From the NCBI GenBank assembly GCA_030765605.1, contig JAVCCG010000119.1:1-64000 (forward strand): a stretch of 64,000 bases of DNA, written 5' to 3'. A model generated the notes under the pieces. That model was not told where the DNA came from. It worked only from the letters and a program-made list of their open reading frames with translations, and ran no database searches. Positions 1 to 8,526 of this stretch are shown here, piece by piece. The stretch's first letter is position 1, and each line of letters begins with the position of its first letter. This DNA is from Candidatus Alcyoniella australis. Its GTDB lineage: Bacteria; Lernaellota; Lernaellaia; JAVCCG01; Alcyoniellaceae. The translations under genes and the position numbers were made by a program.

Positions 1-621
1 GGAGCGACGTCGGGCACCAACGCCGAGATCCTGATCAAGGTCAACGGCGAGATCGTGCATACATTGGCGATTACGCCCCAGGACGCCGACGTGATGCGGC
101 TGATCGACCTGGAACAGTACACCAGCGAAGGGAACAACGAGATTAGCATCGAGCTTCAGGGCGAGGGATCGCTACTGTACTCGATCGTCTCGCGCTTCTG
201 GCTGCCGTGGAAACAGTTGCCCGCGACCCAGGGCGAGCCGATGAACATCGACGTGCGCTACGACAAGACCGAGCTGACCGCGGACGACATCGTGACCTGC
301 AACGTGCGCGTGAACAACAATCTTCCGGGCGAGTTGGGCATGGTGATCGTAGACCTGGGAGTGCCTCCGGGCTTTGAGGTGCTCACGGAGGATCTGGACG
401 AGCTGGTGGGTTCGAAGGTCATCTCGCGCTATGAGCTGACCGGCCGCCAGGTGATCGTCTACCTTGACGAGCTGAATCACGAGCGGCCCGTGGAGCTGAG
501 CTACCGTCTGCGCGCCAAGTATCCGTTAAAGGCGCAGACGCCGCGCAGCAGGGTCTACCAGTACTACGATCCGACGACCCAGGCCCTTGCCCGGCCGACG
601 ACGATCACGGTCAATCAGTAG
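1..621 (+). CDS. Alpha-2-macroglobulin family protein, C-terminal part (5' end outside window)
   Basis: The reading frame is open from base 1, so only the last 206 residues are present. The end of the protein has the receptor-binding-like beta-sandwich seen at the C-terminus of bacterial alpha-2-macroglobulins. It includes a run reading VIVDLGVPPGFE, a strand with VIVYLDEL and a closing YYDPTTQA segment. Bacterial members are large periplasmic proteins thought to trap proteases and are often anchored as lipoproteins; signal peptide and thioester region, if any, lie upstream and cannot be judged. The stop overlaps the convergent helicase gene by 11 bases, leaving no room for a separate terminator. 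The family call rests on the C-terminal pattern only. Confidence 0.8.
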   Translation, partial: GATSGTNAEILIKVNGEIVHTLAITPQDADVMRLIDLEQYTSEGNNEISIELQGEGSLLYSIVSRFWLPWKQLPATQGEPMNIDVRYDKTELTADDIVTCNVRVNNNLPGELGMVIVDLGVPPGFEVLTEDLDELVGSKVISRYELTGRQVIVYLDELNHERPVELSYRLRAKYPLKAQTPRSRVYQYYDPTTQALARPTTITVNQ

Positions 622-2554
622 CGGATGGGTCCAATGGTTGTTCGAGAAACTCGCGTAGCGGTGAGATCTCGCTCACCTGGGGCGAGGGCGGCAGGCCGGC
701 GATGATCTTGCGGCCGTAGCGCCGCGTGTGCAGGCGCACATCGGCGATCGCCAGTACGCCGCGGTCGTCGCGGCTGCGGATCAGGCGGCCTAGCCCTTGG
801 CGCAGCGCGAGGATCGCCGAGGGCACTTGGAAGGTCCAGAACGGATCCTGCTGTCGCGCACGCGCGGCCTCGATCCGCGCGGCGATGATCGGCTCTCCGG
901 GGCTGGCGAACGGCAGCTTGTCGATGAACACCGCGCTCAGACTTTCTCCGACCACGTCCACTCCCTGCCAAAACGATGCCGTGGCCAGCAGCACCGAGCT
1001 GCGGTCGTCGCGAAACTGTTCGAGCAGCGCGTTCTTCGTGCCCTCGCCCTGGAGCAGCACGCGGAACGGCAGGTCGTGGGGCAGGCGTTCGCGCACGCCG
1101 AGCATGTTGCGGTAGCTGGTGAACAGCACCAGTGCGCGGCCCGACGTGGCTCGCAGAAATTCGACCAGCCGCGTGGTCAGGGCCTCGACGAACTGCGAAT
1201 CGTTGGGCTCGGGCAGGTCGCGCGGCAGGTAGAGCCGCGTCTGGCGGGCGAAGTCGAAGATCGGCGGGATCACCAGGTCGAGGGTCTCGTAGTCGATGCC
1301 CAGGCGCTGCTTGAGAAAGCCGAAGTTGTTGCCCGTGGTCAGAGTGGCCGAGGTGAGCACGATGCCGTTGCCGACCGAAAGCAGATTTTCGCGCAGCTGA
1401 TCGGCGACCTCGATCGGGCTGGCGTTGAGCAGGCTGCCGCGCGGCCGGCGTTCGACCCAACGCACGCGTTCACGGTCCTGGCTGTCGAGGATCAAGCACA
1501 GGTCTGCGTGCAGCTCGCGGCCACGTCGCACGATCGTCTCGAGTTCCGCGGGACGCGTCTGGGGCATAGCCCGGCGCAGCTCGTCGCCCAGGGCACTAAG
1601 CGAGTCGAGCACGTTCTGGCCCGCGGCCTTGCCCAACTTATCGAGCTGTTGATCCTCGAGGCGAAAGCGGTCGTTGCCCGGCAGCTTATCCACGAGTTTG
1701 AACAGCGCCTTAGAGCGGCTTTCCAATGCTGAAGCCGCGCGGATCACCGTCGGCGGCGAGAGCTTGAGCGCGCTGAGAAACGAACGCAAGTCGCGCGTCA
1801 GCTCGCTTAGGCGCAACCCGGAGAACATCGTGCCGAAGTGCTCGGTGGCCACCTCCTCGAGCCCGTGCGCCTCGTCGAAGATCACGGCCTTGTGCTCGGG
1901 GATCACTCCGCTGGGGGAGGTGAGTCGTAGCGACAGGTCGGCGAAGTACAGGTGGTGGTTGACGATCACCAGGTCGGCGCGCGCCGCGGCCTGGCGCATG
2001 CGCGCGACGAAGCATGTCGTGAAAAAGGAACATGTCGAGCCCAGACAGTGATTGGAGGTCGAGCAGACCTGATTCCAGAAACGCAGGTTGTCCGGAAAAT
2101 CGGTCAGTTCGGCGCGGTCGCCGGTCTTGGTTTTAGCGGCCCAGCTTGCGAAGGGTTTAACCAACTTCGCCTCCGCGGCCACATCGAGCAGCGGTTCGGC
2201 TAAAAAATGATCGAGCCGTTGCGGGCACAGGTAGTTGCCGCGCCCCTTCATCAGCGCGTACTCGAACTTGAAGCCCGCGCGCCGCAAACCAGGGATGTCC
2301 TTGTCGACCAGCTGCCCCTGCAGGGTCTTGGTGCCGGTACTGATTACGACCCGGCTGCCCAGCAGGATCGCCGGGACCAGGTAGGCCAGGGTCTTGCCTG
2401 TGCCGGTGCCGGCCTCGATCAGCGAGGTCTCGTTATCGGACAGGGCCTGCAGCACCAGTTGCGCCATCCGCGCCTGACCCGGACGCGGCTCGAACCCGGG
2501 CAGCTTTCGGGCCAGCGGTCCCTCGGGGCCGAAGATCTGCGTCAGGTCAGTCAA
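611..2554 (-). CDS. DinG/XPD-family ATP-dependent DNA helicase
   Basis: Superfamily 2 helicase of the iron-sulfur DinG/XPD type, 647 residues, a normal length. Visible motifs are Walker A EAGTGTGKT near residue 43, a motif Ia region STGTKTLQGQL, DEAH (VIFDEAHGLEE) and the C-terminal helicase motif with QGLGRLIRS. Four or more cysteines between Walker A and DEAH (YLCPQ, QVCSTSNHCLGSTC and TTC) fit the 4Fe-4S pocket of the family. Such enzymes unwind structured DNA such as R-loops or D-loops in repair. No exonuclease domain is fused. The start is TTG and overlaps the end of the upstream gene by 8 bases, suggesting translational coupling as the last gene of the ribosomal-protein operon. Confidence 0.93.
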   Translation of the reverse strand: MTDLTQIFGPEGPLARKLPGFEPRPGQARMAQLVLQALSDNETSLIEAGTGTGKTLAYLVPAILLGSRVVISTGTKTLQGQLVDKDIPGLRRAGFKFEYALMKGRGNYLCPQRLDHFLAEPLLDVAAEAKLVKPFASWAAKTKTGDRAELTDFPDNLRFWNQVCSTSNHCLGSTCSFFTTCFVARMRQAAARADLVIVNHHLYFADLSLRLTSPSGVIPEHKAVIFDEAHGLEEVATEHFGTMFSGLRLSELTRDLRSFLSALKLSPPTVIRAASALESRSKALFKLVDKLPGNDRFRLEDQQLDKLGKAAGQNVLDSLSALGDELRRAMPQTRPAELETIVRRGRELHADLCLILDSQDRERVRWVERRPRGSLLNASPIEVADQLRENLLSVGNGIVLTSATLTTGNNFGFLKQRLGIDYETLDLVIPPIFDFARQTRLYLPRDLPEPNDSQFVEALTTRLVEFLRATSGRALVLFTSYRNMLGVRERLPHDLPFRVLLQGEGTKNALLEQFRDDRSSVLLATASFWQGVDVVGESLSAVFIDKLPFASPGEPIIAARIEAARARQQDPFWTFQVPSAILALRQGLGRLIRSRDDRGVLAIADVRLHTRRYGRKIIAGLPPSPQVSEISPLREFLEQPLDPSATD

Positions 2555-4361
2555 GGGACTGGATGCCCGAGGGGCCGAAGCCCAGCAGCTTGAGCGGACG
2601 CCTGATCTCGCCTGTGGCGTCGAAGGAGGTCGGGCCGCACACGCCGGGGAAGTCGCGCACTTCCCACAGCAGTTCGCGCAGCATCCCGCGGTCCGCGCCC
2701 GGATTGCGACTCAGTTGCCGGTCGAGAATGCGTCCCACGTCGTAGGCCGAGGCCGAGATCAAGTCCGGACGGCCGCTGATGTAGCGCTGGTAGTCGCGCA
2801 GAAAAACCTGTGTGGCCTGGTCGGTTGCGCCCTCGAAAAAGCCGTCGACGATTACCGCGTTGAACAGCTGCTCTCCCAGGGCCGCGGCCAAATGCTGATC
2901 ATTCCAGCCGCTGGGGCCCAGCAGCAGCGGCTGTTGGGTCAGCAGCATCAGTTGTGGGACGATCACAGACACCGTGCGGCTGAAGTCGGGGATGAACAGC
3001 GCGTCCACGCGCCCGGCGCGCTTGAGGTCGCGCAGCTCGCGGTGCCAGTCCACGGAGGTCGGCTCGTAACCCATACTGATCACCAGCTCAAGGCCGCGCG
3101 CGCGCGCCTCACGCTGGAAATCGGCGGCCATGGTCTCGCCGTAGCGGTCCAGCGGGTAGAGAACGGCCACGCGTTTGACCTTGCGGATCTCGGCCGCGTA
3201 GCGCACCAACTCCTCGACCTGCGCGCTGTCGGTGGTAAAGGCGCGGAAGATCCAATCGCCGATCCCGGCGATGTGCTCCTTGCGCGTGAGCGTGATCAAC
3301 GGGATCCCGAGGCGCTGGGCCTCGGTGGCGGAGGTGACCGCCTCCGAGCTCAGCAGCGGCCCGACGATCGCCACAACGTCGCTCTGGGCCAGCTCGCGCA
3401 CGCATTGCGCGGCCAAGTTCGGGTCGCCCTGGCTGTCGCGGACCAGCAGGTGGATCAAGGTATCCTCGAGCTGCGGCTCGTCGTAGGCGCCGATGCCCAG
3501 CAGCAGCCCCTTGAGCGCCTGTTCGCCGTAGACGCTCAGCCGTCCGGACAGCGGCAGCACGCAGCCGATGAACACGTCGCGCGTGCCCCCGCGTTGGGGC
3601 AGGGTGGCCTGTCGCAGCCGCTGGGCCTCGAGGCGGATCGAGGCCGGACCCTGCTTTAGGTCGGCACGATCCAAGGTGCCCTGGGCCTTGTCGCGGCGGC
3701 CGGCCGCGATCTGTCGGCGGGCCAGCTCGATCGCCACCACGTCGCGTACAGGTCCGCGCTCCAGGCTGTCGAGCAGACTAAGTAAAATACGATCGTCGCC
3801 CAGTCCCGTGGCCACGCGTCGCGCCTCGATTACGCTCGTATCGCGTTGATCGCTCTGGGGCAAGATGCGCCAGGCCGCGGCAAAGCCGGCCAGCGACGAT
3901 CCGGCCTGTCCCAGGGCGCCCAGGCTGCGTCCGAGGTAGAGCTGGGCCTGTCCCAGCCGCAACGCGTCCGGTCCCTGATCGAGGTAGGCCCGGAAGTCCT
4001 CGGATGCCTTGAGTTGCTCGCCGACCTCGTATGAGCAGTAGCCGCGGTAGTACAGCGCCTCGCGCGCGAACTCCGATTGCGGTTGCTCGCGCACCAGCTT
4101 GTCAAAGTAGATCCGGGCCTTGGGCGGGTCCTCGAGCCTGATGTAGATCGCACCCACGCGATACAGACAGCGGTCGATGAACCGCGCCTCTCCATGATGC
4201 ACGACCAGCTTGCGGTAGAGTTCCAGTGCCTGCTCAAAATCGCCGGCGGAATAAGCGGCCTCAGCATTGGAGAACAGTTCCGACGCCTCGTCGGCCAGGG
4301 CCGAGTGCGGGCAGAGCACAAGCAGCGCCAGCGCCAGGCACAGCCCTCCTGTGCATCTCAT
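2547..4361 (-). CDS. TPR plus type-1 periplasmic-binding-protein (LpoA-like) exported protein
   Basis: A 604-residue exported protein. A signal peptide ending SALADE is followed by TPR/BamD-like repeats (about residues 30-230, with AAYSAGDFEQALELYRKL). A Leu/Ile/Val-binding type-1 periplasmic domain (about 260-590) follows, starting VFIGCVLPLSGRLSVYGEQ. The order resembles LpoA, the outer-membrane activator of penicillin-binding protein 1A, but there is no lipobox, so soluble periplasmic localisation is more likely. A role in cell-wall synthesis or ligand sensing is inference. The start is the ATG with AGGAGG seven bases upstream; it overlaps the dnaJ-like stop as ATGA. A longer frame upstream lacks support. 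Neighbours are translation and chaperone genes. Confidence 0.82.
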   Translation of the reverse strand: MRCTGGLCLALALLVLCPHSALADEASELFSNAEAAYSAGDFEQALELYRKLVVHHGEARFIDRCLYRVGAIYIRLEDPPKARIYFDKLVREQPQSEFAREALYYRGYCSYEVGEQLKASEDFRAYLDQGPDALRLGQAQLYLGRSLGALGQAGSSLAGFAAAWRILPQSDQRDTSVIEARRVATGLGDDRILLSLLDSLERGPVRDVVAIELARRQIAAGRRDKAQGTLDRADLKQGPASIRLEAQRLRQATLPQRGGTRDVFIGCVLPLSGRLSVYGEQALKGLLLGIGAYDEPQLEDTLIHLLVRDSQGDPNLAAQCVRELAQSDVVAIVGPLLSSEAVTSATEAQRLGIPLITLTRKEHIAGIGDWIFRAFTTDSAQVEELVRYAAEIRKVKRVAVLYPLDRYGETMAADFQREARARGLELVISMGYEPTSVDWHRELRDLKRAGRVDALFIPDFSRTVSVIVPQLMLLTQQPLLLGPSGWNDQHLAAALGEQLFNAVIVDGFFEGATDQATQVFLRDYQRYISGRPDLISASAYDVGRILDRQLSRNPGADRGMLRELLWEVRDFPGVCGPTSFDATGEIRRPLKLLGFGPSGIQSLD

Positions 4362-5281
4362 CGGATTTCCTCCTGCCGCTCCCAGCAAAGCAGTTGCTCG
4401 ATCTGTTCGTCGGTCAGCCGGGGTACACGGTAGTTCAGCTCCACGACGTGGTCGCCGTCAGCCTCGCCGTGCAGGTCGGGCAGCCCCTTGCCCTTGAGGC
4501 GGAAGCTCTTGCCCGAGGCCATTGCCTTGGGCAGCTCGATGGTCTGCGGGCCGTGGATCGTCTGCACCTGGACCGTGCCGCCGGACAGCGCGCTAGTGAA
4601 TAAAATCTGTTGTCGGCTCAGCACGTCCAGGCCCGAGAGCGCGAAACGCTCGTCAGGCTTGACCCGCACCTCGACCACCAGATCGCCGGGCTCCGTCGAG
4701 CGTTCGCCCTTGCCGCAGATGCGCAGCCGGGCTCCGTCGGCCGTACCGCCGGGAACGCGCACGGGCAGATGCTCGCGCTCCACGCAGCGTCCCGTGCCCT
4801 GACAGTGAGCGCATTCGCGATCCTCGGTTTCGTCGCGGCCGTCGCAATCCGGGCAGGGCCCCGGACGATCGACCGCAAGCGAGTGGAACGAGTCGGCGGC
4901 AAGGTCGGTCAACTCGACCTCCAGCCGGTAGAGCAGGTCGCGGCCTGCCGACGAGCGCCGCGCCGCCTCGCGGCGACCGCGCTTGAAGCGGGCGATCGTT
5001 TGTCCGACGCGCGTCCCGGCTCGCCGGGCGAAACGATTGATCTCGGCGTTGAGTCGCGCGGCCTCCACCGATGTCTCGAAGGCGACGCGTTTCTCGGGGT
5101 CGTAGAGGATATCGTAGGCAAGCTGGACCTTCTGGAACGTCTCACGCATGCGCGGATCGTCTCCCGCCAGGTCGGGGTGCAGCTGTCTGGCGAGTCGGCG
5201 GTAGGCACTCTTGATTTCAGCTTGCGTTGCGCCTGGCCGGATCTTGAGCGTTTGATAAAGCTGCTGCAGCGACGGACTCAT
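4358..5281 (-). CDS. DnaJ-like co-chaperone with a reduced zinc finger
   Basis: A 307-residue J-domain protein. Residues 1-70 form the J domain with the HPD motif at 35-37, which stimulates DnaK ATPase. Residues 143-160 contain only two CxxC pairs (CPDC and CAHCQGTG), whereas canonical DnaJ has four CxxCxGxG repeats forming two zinc centres. The C-terminal half keeps the DnaJ substrate-binding beta domains (GDLVVEVRVKPDERF, LPDLHGEADGDHVV). The usual Gly/Phe linker is replaced by an Arg-rich stretch (about residues 82-112). It is therefore a diverged DnaJ rather than the housekeeping one. The start is the ATG at 5281; the longer open frame runs back into frr. Its stop overlaps the next gene as ATGA. 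Confidence 0.88.
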   Translation of the reverse strand: MSPSLQQLYQTLKIRPGATQAEIKSAYRRLARQLHPDLAGDDPRMRETFQKVQLAYDILYDPEKRVAFETSVEAARLNAEINRFARRAGTRVGQTIARFKRGRREAARRSSAGRDLLYRLEVELTDLAADSFHSLAVDRPGPCPDCDGRDETEDRECAHCQGTGRCVEREHLPVRVPGGTADGARLRICGKGERSTEPGDLVVEVRVKPDERFALSGLDVLSRQQILFTSALSGGTVQVQTIHGPQTIELPKAMASGKSFRLKGKGLPDLHGEADGDHVVELNYRVPRLTDEQIEQLLCWERQEEIR

Positions 5282-5297
5282 CGCGCACGAAGGTCGT

Positions 5298-5855
5298 TTA
5301 GACCTCCATGATCTCCTGTTCCTTGCGCTTGAGAATTTCGTCGGCCTTCTCGGAGTATTCATCGATGGTCTTCTGCACGCGCTCCTGGCCCTTGCGCGCA
5401 TCGTCCTCGCTGACGTCGCCGCTTTTCTCGAGTTCCTTGAGCATCTCGTTGGCCTCGCGGCGGTGGTGCCTAAGCTGGATTTTGCAATCCTCGTTCATCT
5501 TTTTAACCAGCTTGACCAGATCCTTGCGACGGTCCTCGGTCAGCGGCGGGAAGGCGATGCGCACCACCCGGCCGTCGGAGTTGGGATTGAGACCCAGGTC
5601 GCTTTTAAGGATCGCGCGTTCGATGTCGCCGATGATGTTGGCGTCGTAGGGCTGGATCACGATCAAGCGGCTCTCGGGCACCGAGAGGGTGGCCATCTGA
5701 TTTAGCGGAGTGGACGTGCCGTAGTAGTCGACGCGAATGCCGTCGAGAATCGAGAGGCTGGCGCGGCCGGTACGGATTTTGGAGAGCTCTTTGGAGTAGG
5801 CCTTGAGCGAGTTCTCCATCGCATCGATCATCTCGTGGTGGATATCTTCAATCAT
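5298..5855 (-). CDS. frr: Ribosome recycling factor
   Basis: 185 residues, the standard length of RRF, which with EF-G splits the post-termination ribosome in the cytoplasm. Diagnostic segments are KIRTGRAS near residue 26, [14 protein letters not shown], the VIQPYD strand and the C-terminal [11 protein letters not shown] coiled helix with [16 protein letters not shown]. The ATG start overlaps the pyrH stop as ATGA, so the two are probably translationally coupled. Gene order rpsB-tsf-pyrH-frr is the conserved bacterial arrangement. Confidence 0.98.
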   Translation of the reverse strand: MIEDIHHEMIDAMENSLKAYSKELSKIRTGRASLSILDGIRVDYYGTSTPLNQMATLSVPESRLIVIQPYDANIIGDIERAILKSDLGLNPNSDGRVVRIAFPPLTEDRRKDLVKLVKKMNEDCKIQLRHHRREANEMLKELEKSGDVSEDDARKGQERVQKTIDEYSEKADEILKRKEQEIMEV

Positions 5856-6574
5856 CTTATTTCCCCGTCGATGGACGTGCCGAGATCCTCCCCGATCAGG
5901 GCGCGTTTGATATTGCCCGGCACGGTCATGTTGAAGACTTTTATTGGGATCGAATTTTCGCGGCAGAGGCTGATCGCCGTGTGGTCCATCACCCGTAGAT
6001 CGCCCTGGATCACTTCCAAGTAGCTGATGTGTTGGATCAACTCGGCCGAGCTGTCGAGGTTGGGGTCGGCGGTGTACACGCCGTCGACCTTGGTTCCCTT
6101 GAAGATCACGTCGCAGCTAAGCTCAGCTGCTCTCAACGCGGCGGTGGTGTCGGTTGTGAAGAACGGCCGTCCCAGGCCGGCGGCCAGGATCACCACGCGC
6201 CCCTTTTCCAGATGGCGGATCGCGCGGCGGCGGATGAACGGTTCGGCCACTTCCTCGCAACGAATCGCGCTGAGCAGCCGGGTGCTCACGCCGATCTGTT
6301 CCATGCGATCTTGCAGCGCCAGCCCGTTGATCAAGGTGGCGAGCATGCCCATGTTGTCGCCCTGCGGGCGGTCCATCCCCCTGGCAGCGCCCTTGATCCC
6401 GCGGAAGATATTTCCTCCGCCGATCACCAGCGCCAACTCCACTCCCAGGTTGACGGCGTTTTGCAGTTCGCCGCAGACCCTTTCCAGGGTGTTGGGATCG
6501 ATGCCGTATCCGGTATCGCCCATCAGGGCTTCGCCGGACAGCTTGAGCATTACGCGGCGGTACTCCAACTGCAC
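5852..6574 (-). CDS. pyrH: UMP kinase
   Basis: 240-residue amino-acid-kinase-fold enzyme that phosphorylates UMP to UDP, first committed step of UTP/CTP supply. Seen: [13 protein letters not shown] at the N-terminus, GGGNIFRG, the [23 protein letters not shown] stretch (as two motifs DNMGML and INGLAL), and [12 protein letters not shown] for nucleotide binding. The open frame begins at a GTG (6574) close to GGAGG; a TTG two codons downstream gives the family's usual short N-terminus and is an alternative start. It lies between tsf and frr in the conserved order. Confidence 0.97.
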   Translation of the reverse strand: MQLEYRRVMLKLSGEALMGDTGYGIDPNTLERVCGELQNAVNLGVELALVIGGGNIFRGIKGAARGMDRPQGDNMGMLATLINGLALQDRMEQIGVSTRLLSAIRCEEVAEPFIRRRAIRHLEKGRVVILAAGLGRPFFTTDTTAALRAAELSCDVIFKGTKVDGVYTADPNLDSSAELIQHISYLEVIQGDLRVMDHTAISLCRENSIPIKVFNMTVPGNIKRALIGEDLGTSIDGEIR

Positions 6575-6613
6575 ACTTCCTCCGAACGCCGATGCCGCCG
6601 CGGGTGGGAAAGC

Positions 6614-7219
6614 TTACTCGGGAAGCTGCTCCCCCACCTGCCAGCGGACAAACCGGCGGATTGACATGGCCTCGCCGATCTTGGAGAACGCTTCGGCCAG
6701 CAGGTCGCCGACGGTCTTGTCGGGATCCTTGACGAACGGCTGGTCGAGCAGGCAGACCTCTTTGGTCCATTTATCTACGCGCCCATCGGCGATTTTGTCG
6801 ATGATCTTCTCGGGCTTGCCGTCCTCGATTGCCTGGGCGCGGGCGATATCACGCTCGTGCGCGAGCACCTTGGGATCGACGTCTTCTTTGCTGATAAACA
6901 ACGGGTTGCTGGCAGCGATGTGAATCGCCAGCTGCTTGGCCAACTCGATAAAGTCATCAGTGCGGGCGACGAAATCGCTTTCGCAGTTGAGTTCGAGCAA
7001 TACGCCGATCTTACCGCCGGTGTGGATGTAACTGTGAATTACACCCTGGGCTGTGGATCGTCCGGCCCGCTTGGCGGCCTTGGCCAGGCCCTTGGTCCGC
7101 AACCAGTCGATAGCTTTTTCCAGTTCGCCCTCGCACTCGACCAGGGCTTTTTTGCAATCCATCATGCCGGCGCCCGTGCGCTCGCGCAGGGACTTGACGT
7201 CAGTAACACTGATGCTCAT
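6614..7219 (-). CDS. tsf: Translation elongation factor Ts
   Basis: 201 residues, a short-form EF-Ts, the nucleotide exchange factor that recycles EF-Tu. The N-terminal UBA-like part reads TDVKSLRERTGAGMMDCKKAL, split by the EF-Tu-contacting loop; the core keeps NCESDFVARTDDF, the signature that inserts into EF-Tu. Only one core subdomain is evident, as in other about 200-residue EF-Ts proteins, unlike the about 280-residue E. coli form. The ATG follows AGGAGACATCG, a good ribosome-binding site. It sits 22 bases downstream of rpsB. Confidence 0.97.
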   Translation of the reverse strand: MSISVTDVKSLRERTGAGMMDCKKALVECEGELEKAIDWLRTKGLAKAAKRAGRSTAQGVIHSYIHTGGKIGVLLELNCESDFVARTDDFIELAKQLAIHIAASNPLFISKEDVDPKVLAHERDIARAQAIEDGKPEKIIDKIADGRVDKWTKEVCLLDQPFVKDPDKTVGDLLAEAFSKIGEAMSIRRFVRWQVGEQLPE

Positions 7220-7241
7220 CGATGTCTCCTAGATCTATCGC

Positions 7242-8297
7242 TTACTCGTCGGCCTGTTTTTTGGGCTCGGCGGCAGCCTCGTCGTTAACCTCTTGCTTGG
7301 TACCTGTTTCTTTTGTATCGGCCTTGTCCTCGACGGCCTGAACCGGCGGCTCCTCGGATTTGGCCTTCTGCGGCTCAGCGACTTTCTCGGGCTGCGCGTC
7401 GGTCGGCTCGCCGGGCTTCTCGCTCTGTGCTACCGGCTCCTCGGTCGGTGCCTCGCTCTCCGCCACCGGTACGCGGCGCTTGGCCACGATCTCGAATCCG
7501 ACCTGCTGGTCGAACTCTACCGGCCGCGGCATTTCGTCGGAGCGGCGAACGTCGATTCCCTCGCGGTCGGCGCGGCTGCGCACGGCCTCCTCGAAACGCT
7601 TCTGGCCCTCGACGCAGGCGTCGGCGATCTTGCCGGCGAACAGCTGGATGGCGCGGATCGCGTCGTCGTTGCTCGGGACGGGGAAGTCGATCGGTTCGGG
7701 GTTGGTGTTGGTATCGACCAGCGCCACAATCGGGATGTTGAGCAGATTGGCCTCGTGGATCGCAAGATGGTCCTTGCGGCAGTCGATCACGAACAACACG
7801 CCGGGCAGGCGGCCCATGTCGCGCAGGCCCTTAAGGTTCTTGGCCAGCTTGTCTTTCTCGCGCCGCAGCTTGAGGATGCTCTTTTTGTTGAAGCGTGTGT
7901 AATCGACCTTCTCTTCGGCCTCTTTCAGACTCGGCTCAAGCTCCTCGAGGTATTTGTAGCGTTCAATCCGGCGCTTGATTGTGGCGTAGTTGGTCAGCGT
8001 CCCGCCCAGCCAGCGGTTGCTGATCCAGTGCATGCCCGCGCGCTCGGCCTCCTCCACCACGATGTCCACCGCCTGGCTCTTGGTGCCGACGAACAGCACT
8101 TTCTCGCCCATGGCCACGCGGCTGGCCACAAAGCGATAGGCCGTGTCGAAGAGCTCGACGGTCTGCTGCAGGTCGAGGATGTAGATTCCGTTGCGCGCGC
8201 CGAAAATGTAGCGCTTCATTTTGGGGTTCCAGCGTTTGGTCTGGTGACCAAAGTGGACCCCGGCCTCGAGCATGGTCTTCAGGGAAACGATCGGCAT
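7242..8297 (-). CDS. rpsB: 30S ribosomal protein S2 with acidic/Lys C-terminal extension
   Basis: The first 240 residues are an ordinary S2: LLEAGVHFGHQ-like start (MLEAGVHFGHQTKRWNPKM), NRWLGGTLTN at about 95 and the IVALVDTNTNP signature near 190. The remaining ~110 residues are a low-complexity tail rich in Glu, Pro, Lys and Ala (SEAPTEEPVAQ, EKPGEPTDAQ and so on), making the protein 351 residues against about 240-260 for most S2. The tail is in frame and followed directly by the stop. The start ATG follows AGGAG at eight bases. First gene of the operon rpsB-tsf-pyrH-frr-dnaJ-like; a promoter candidate lies about 140 bases upstream. Confidence 0.97.
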   Translation of the reverse strand: MPIVSLKTMLEAGVHFGHQTKRWNPKMKRYIFGARNGIYILDLQQTVELFDTAYRFVASRVAMGEKVLFVGTKSQAVDIVVEEAERAGMHWISNRWLGGTLTNYATIKRRIERYKYLEELEPSLKEAEEKVDYTRFNKKSILKLRREKDKLAKNLKGLRDMGRLPGVLFVIDCRKDHLAIHEANLLNIPIVALVDTNTNPEPIDFPVPSNDDAIRAIQLFAGKIADACVEGQKRFEEAVRSRADREGIDVRRSDEMPRPVEFDQQVGFEIVAKRRVPVAESEAPTEEPVAQSEKPGEPTDAQPEKVAEPQKAKSEEPPVQAVEDKADTKETGTKQEVNDEAAAEPKKQADE

Positions 8298-8435
8298 ACG
8301 GTTTTCTCCTAACGGGTTGTTCCTCCGCGACCTTCTTCCTCAGCGGTCGGCGCGTGAGCGCCACCCCTCCGCCTTGTCCAGTCGCGTGTGTAATCGTGTC
8401 CTGCGGGCCGAATCGGTGCGCCCGCGAACCGTGGA

Positions 8436-8464
8436 TGTGTACCACGTGTTGCGACGCAAATCAA
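8436..8464 (-). promoter_or_regulatory. Candidate sigma-70 promoter of the rpsB operon
   Basis: Read leftwards, TTGATT (8464-8459) and TACACA (8441-8436) are separated by 17 bases. Transcription would begin near 8430 and give a leader of about 130 bases before rpsB. The leader contains a GGCGC/GCGCC hairpin around a TCAC loop, possibly used in ribosomal-protein autoregulation; that last point is inference. Confidence 0.45.
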
Positions 8465-8497
8465 GATGATCCGTGGGCAAATCGCCGTTGACTGGGG

Positions 8498-8503
8498 TAT
8501 AAT
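8498..8503 (+). promoter_or_regulatory. Candidate -10 element for the small lipoprotein/kinase genes
   Basis: A perfect TATAAT about 29 bases before the likely start at 8527. No good -35 is seen at 16-18 bases upstream; the TTGACT at 8488 is only four bases away and cannot pair with it. The rpsB promoter lies just to the left facing the other way, so this is a divergent intergenic region. Confidence 0.4.
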
Positions 8504-8526
8504 CCCGCCTTATCGGAGTGATGAAA

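Noticed and set aside
8488-8503. TTGACT plus TATAAT as a promoter
   Set aside because: Only four bases separate the two hexamers, too short for sigma-70; only the -10 is kept as a candidate.
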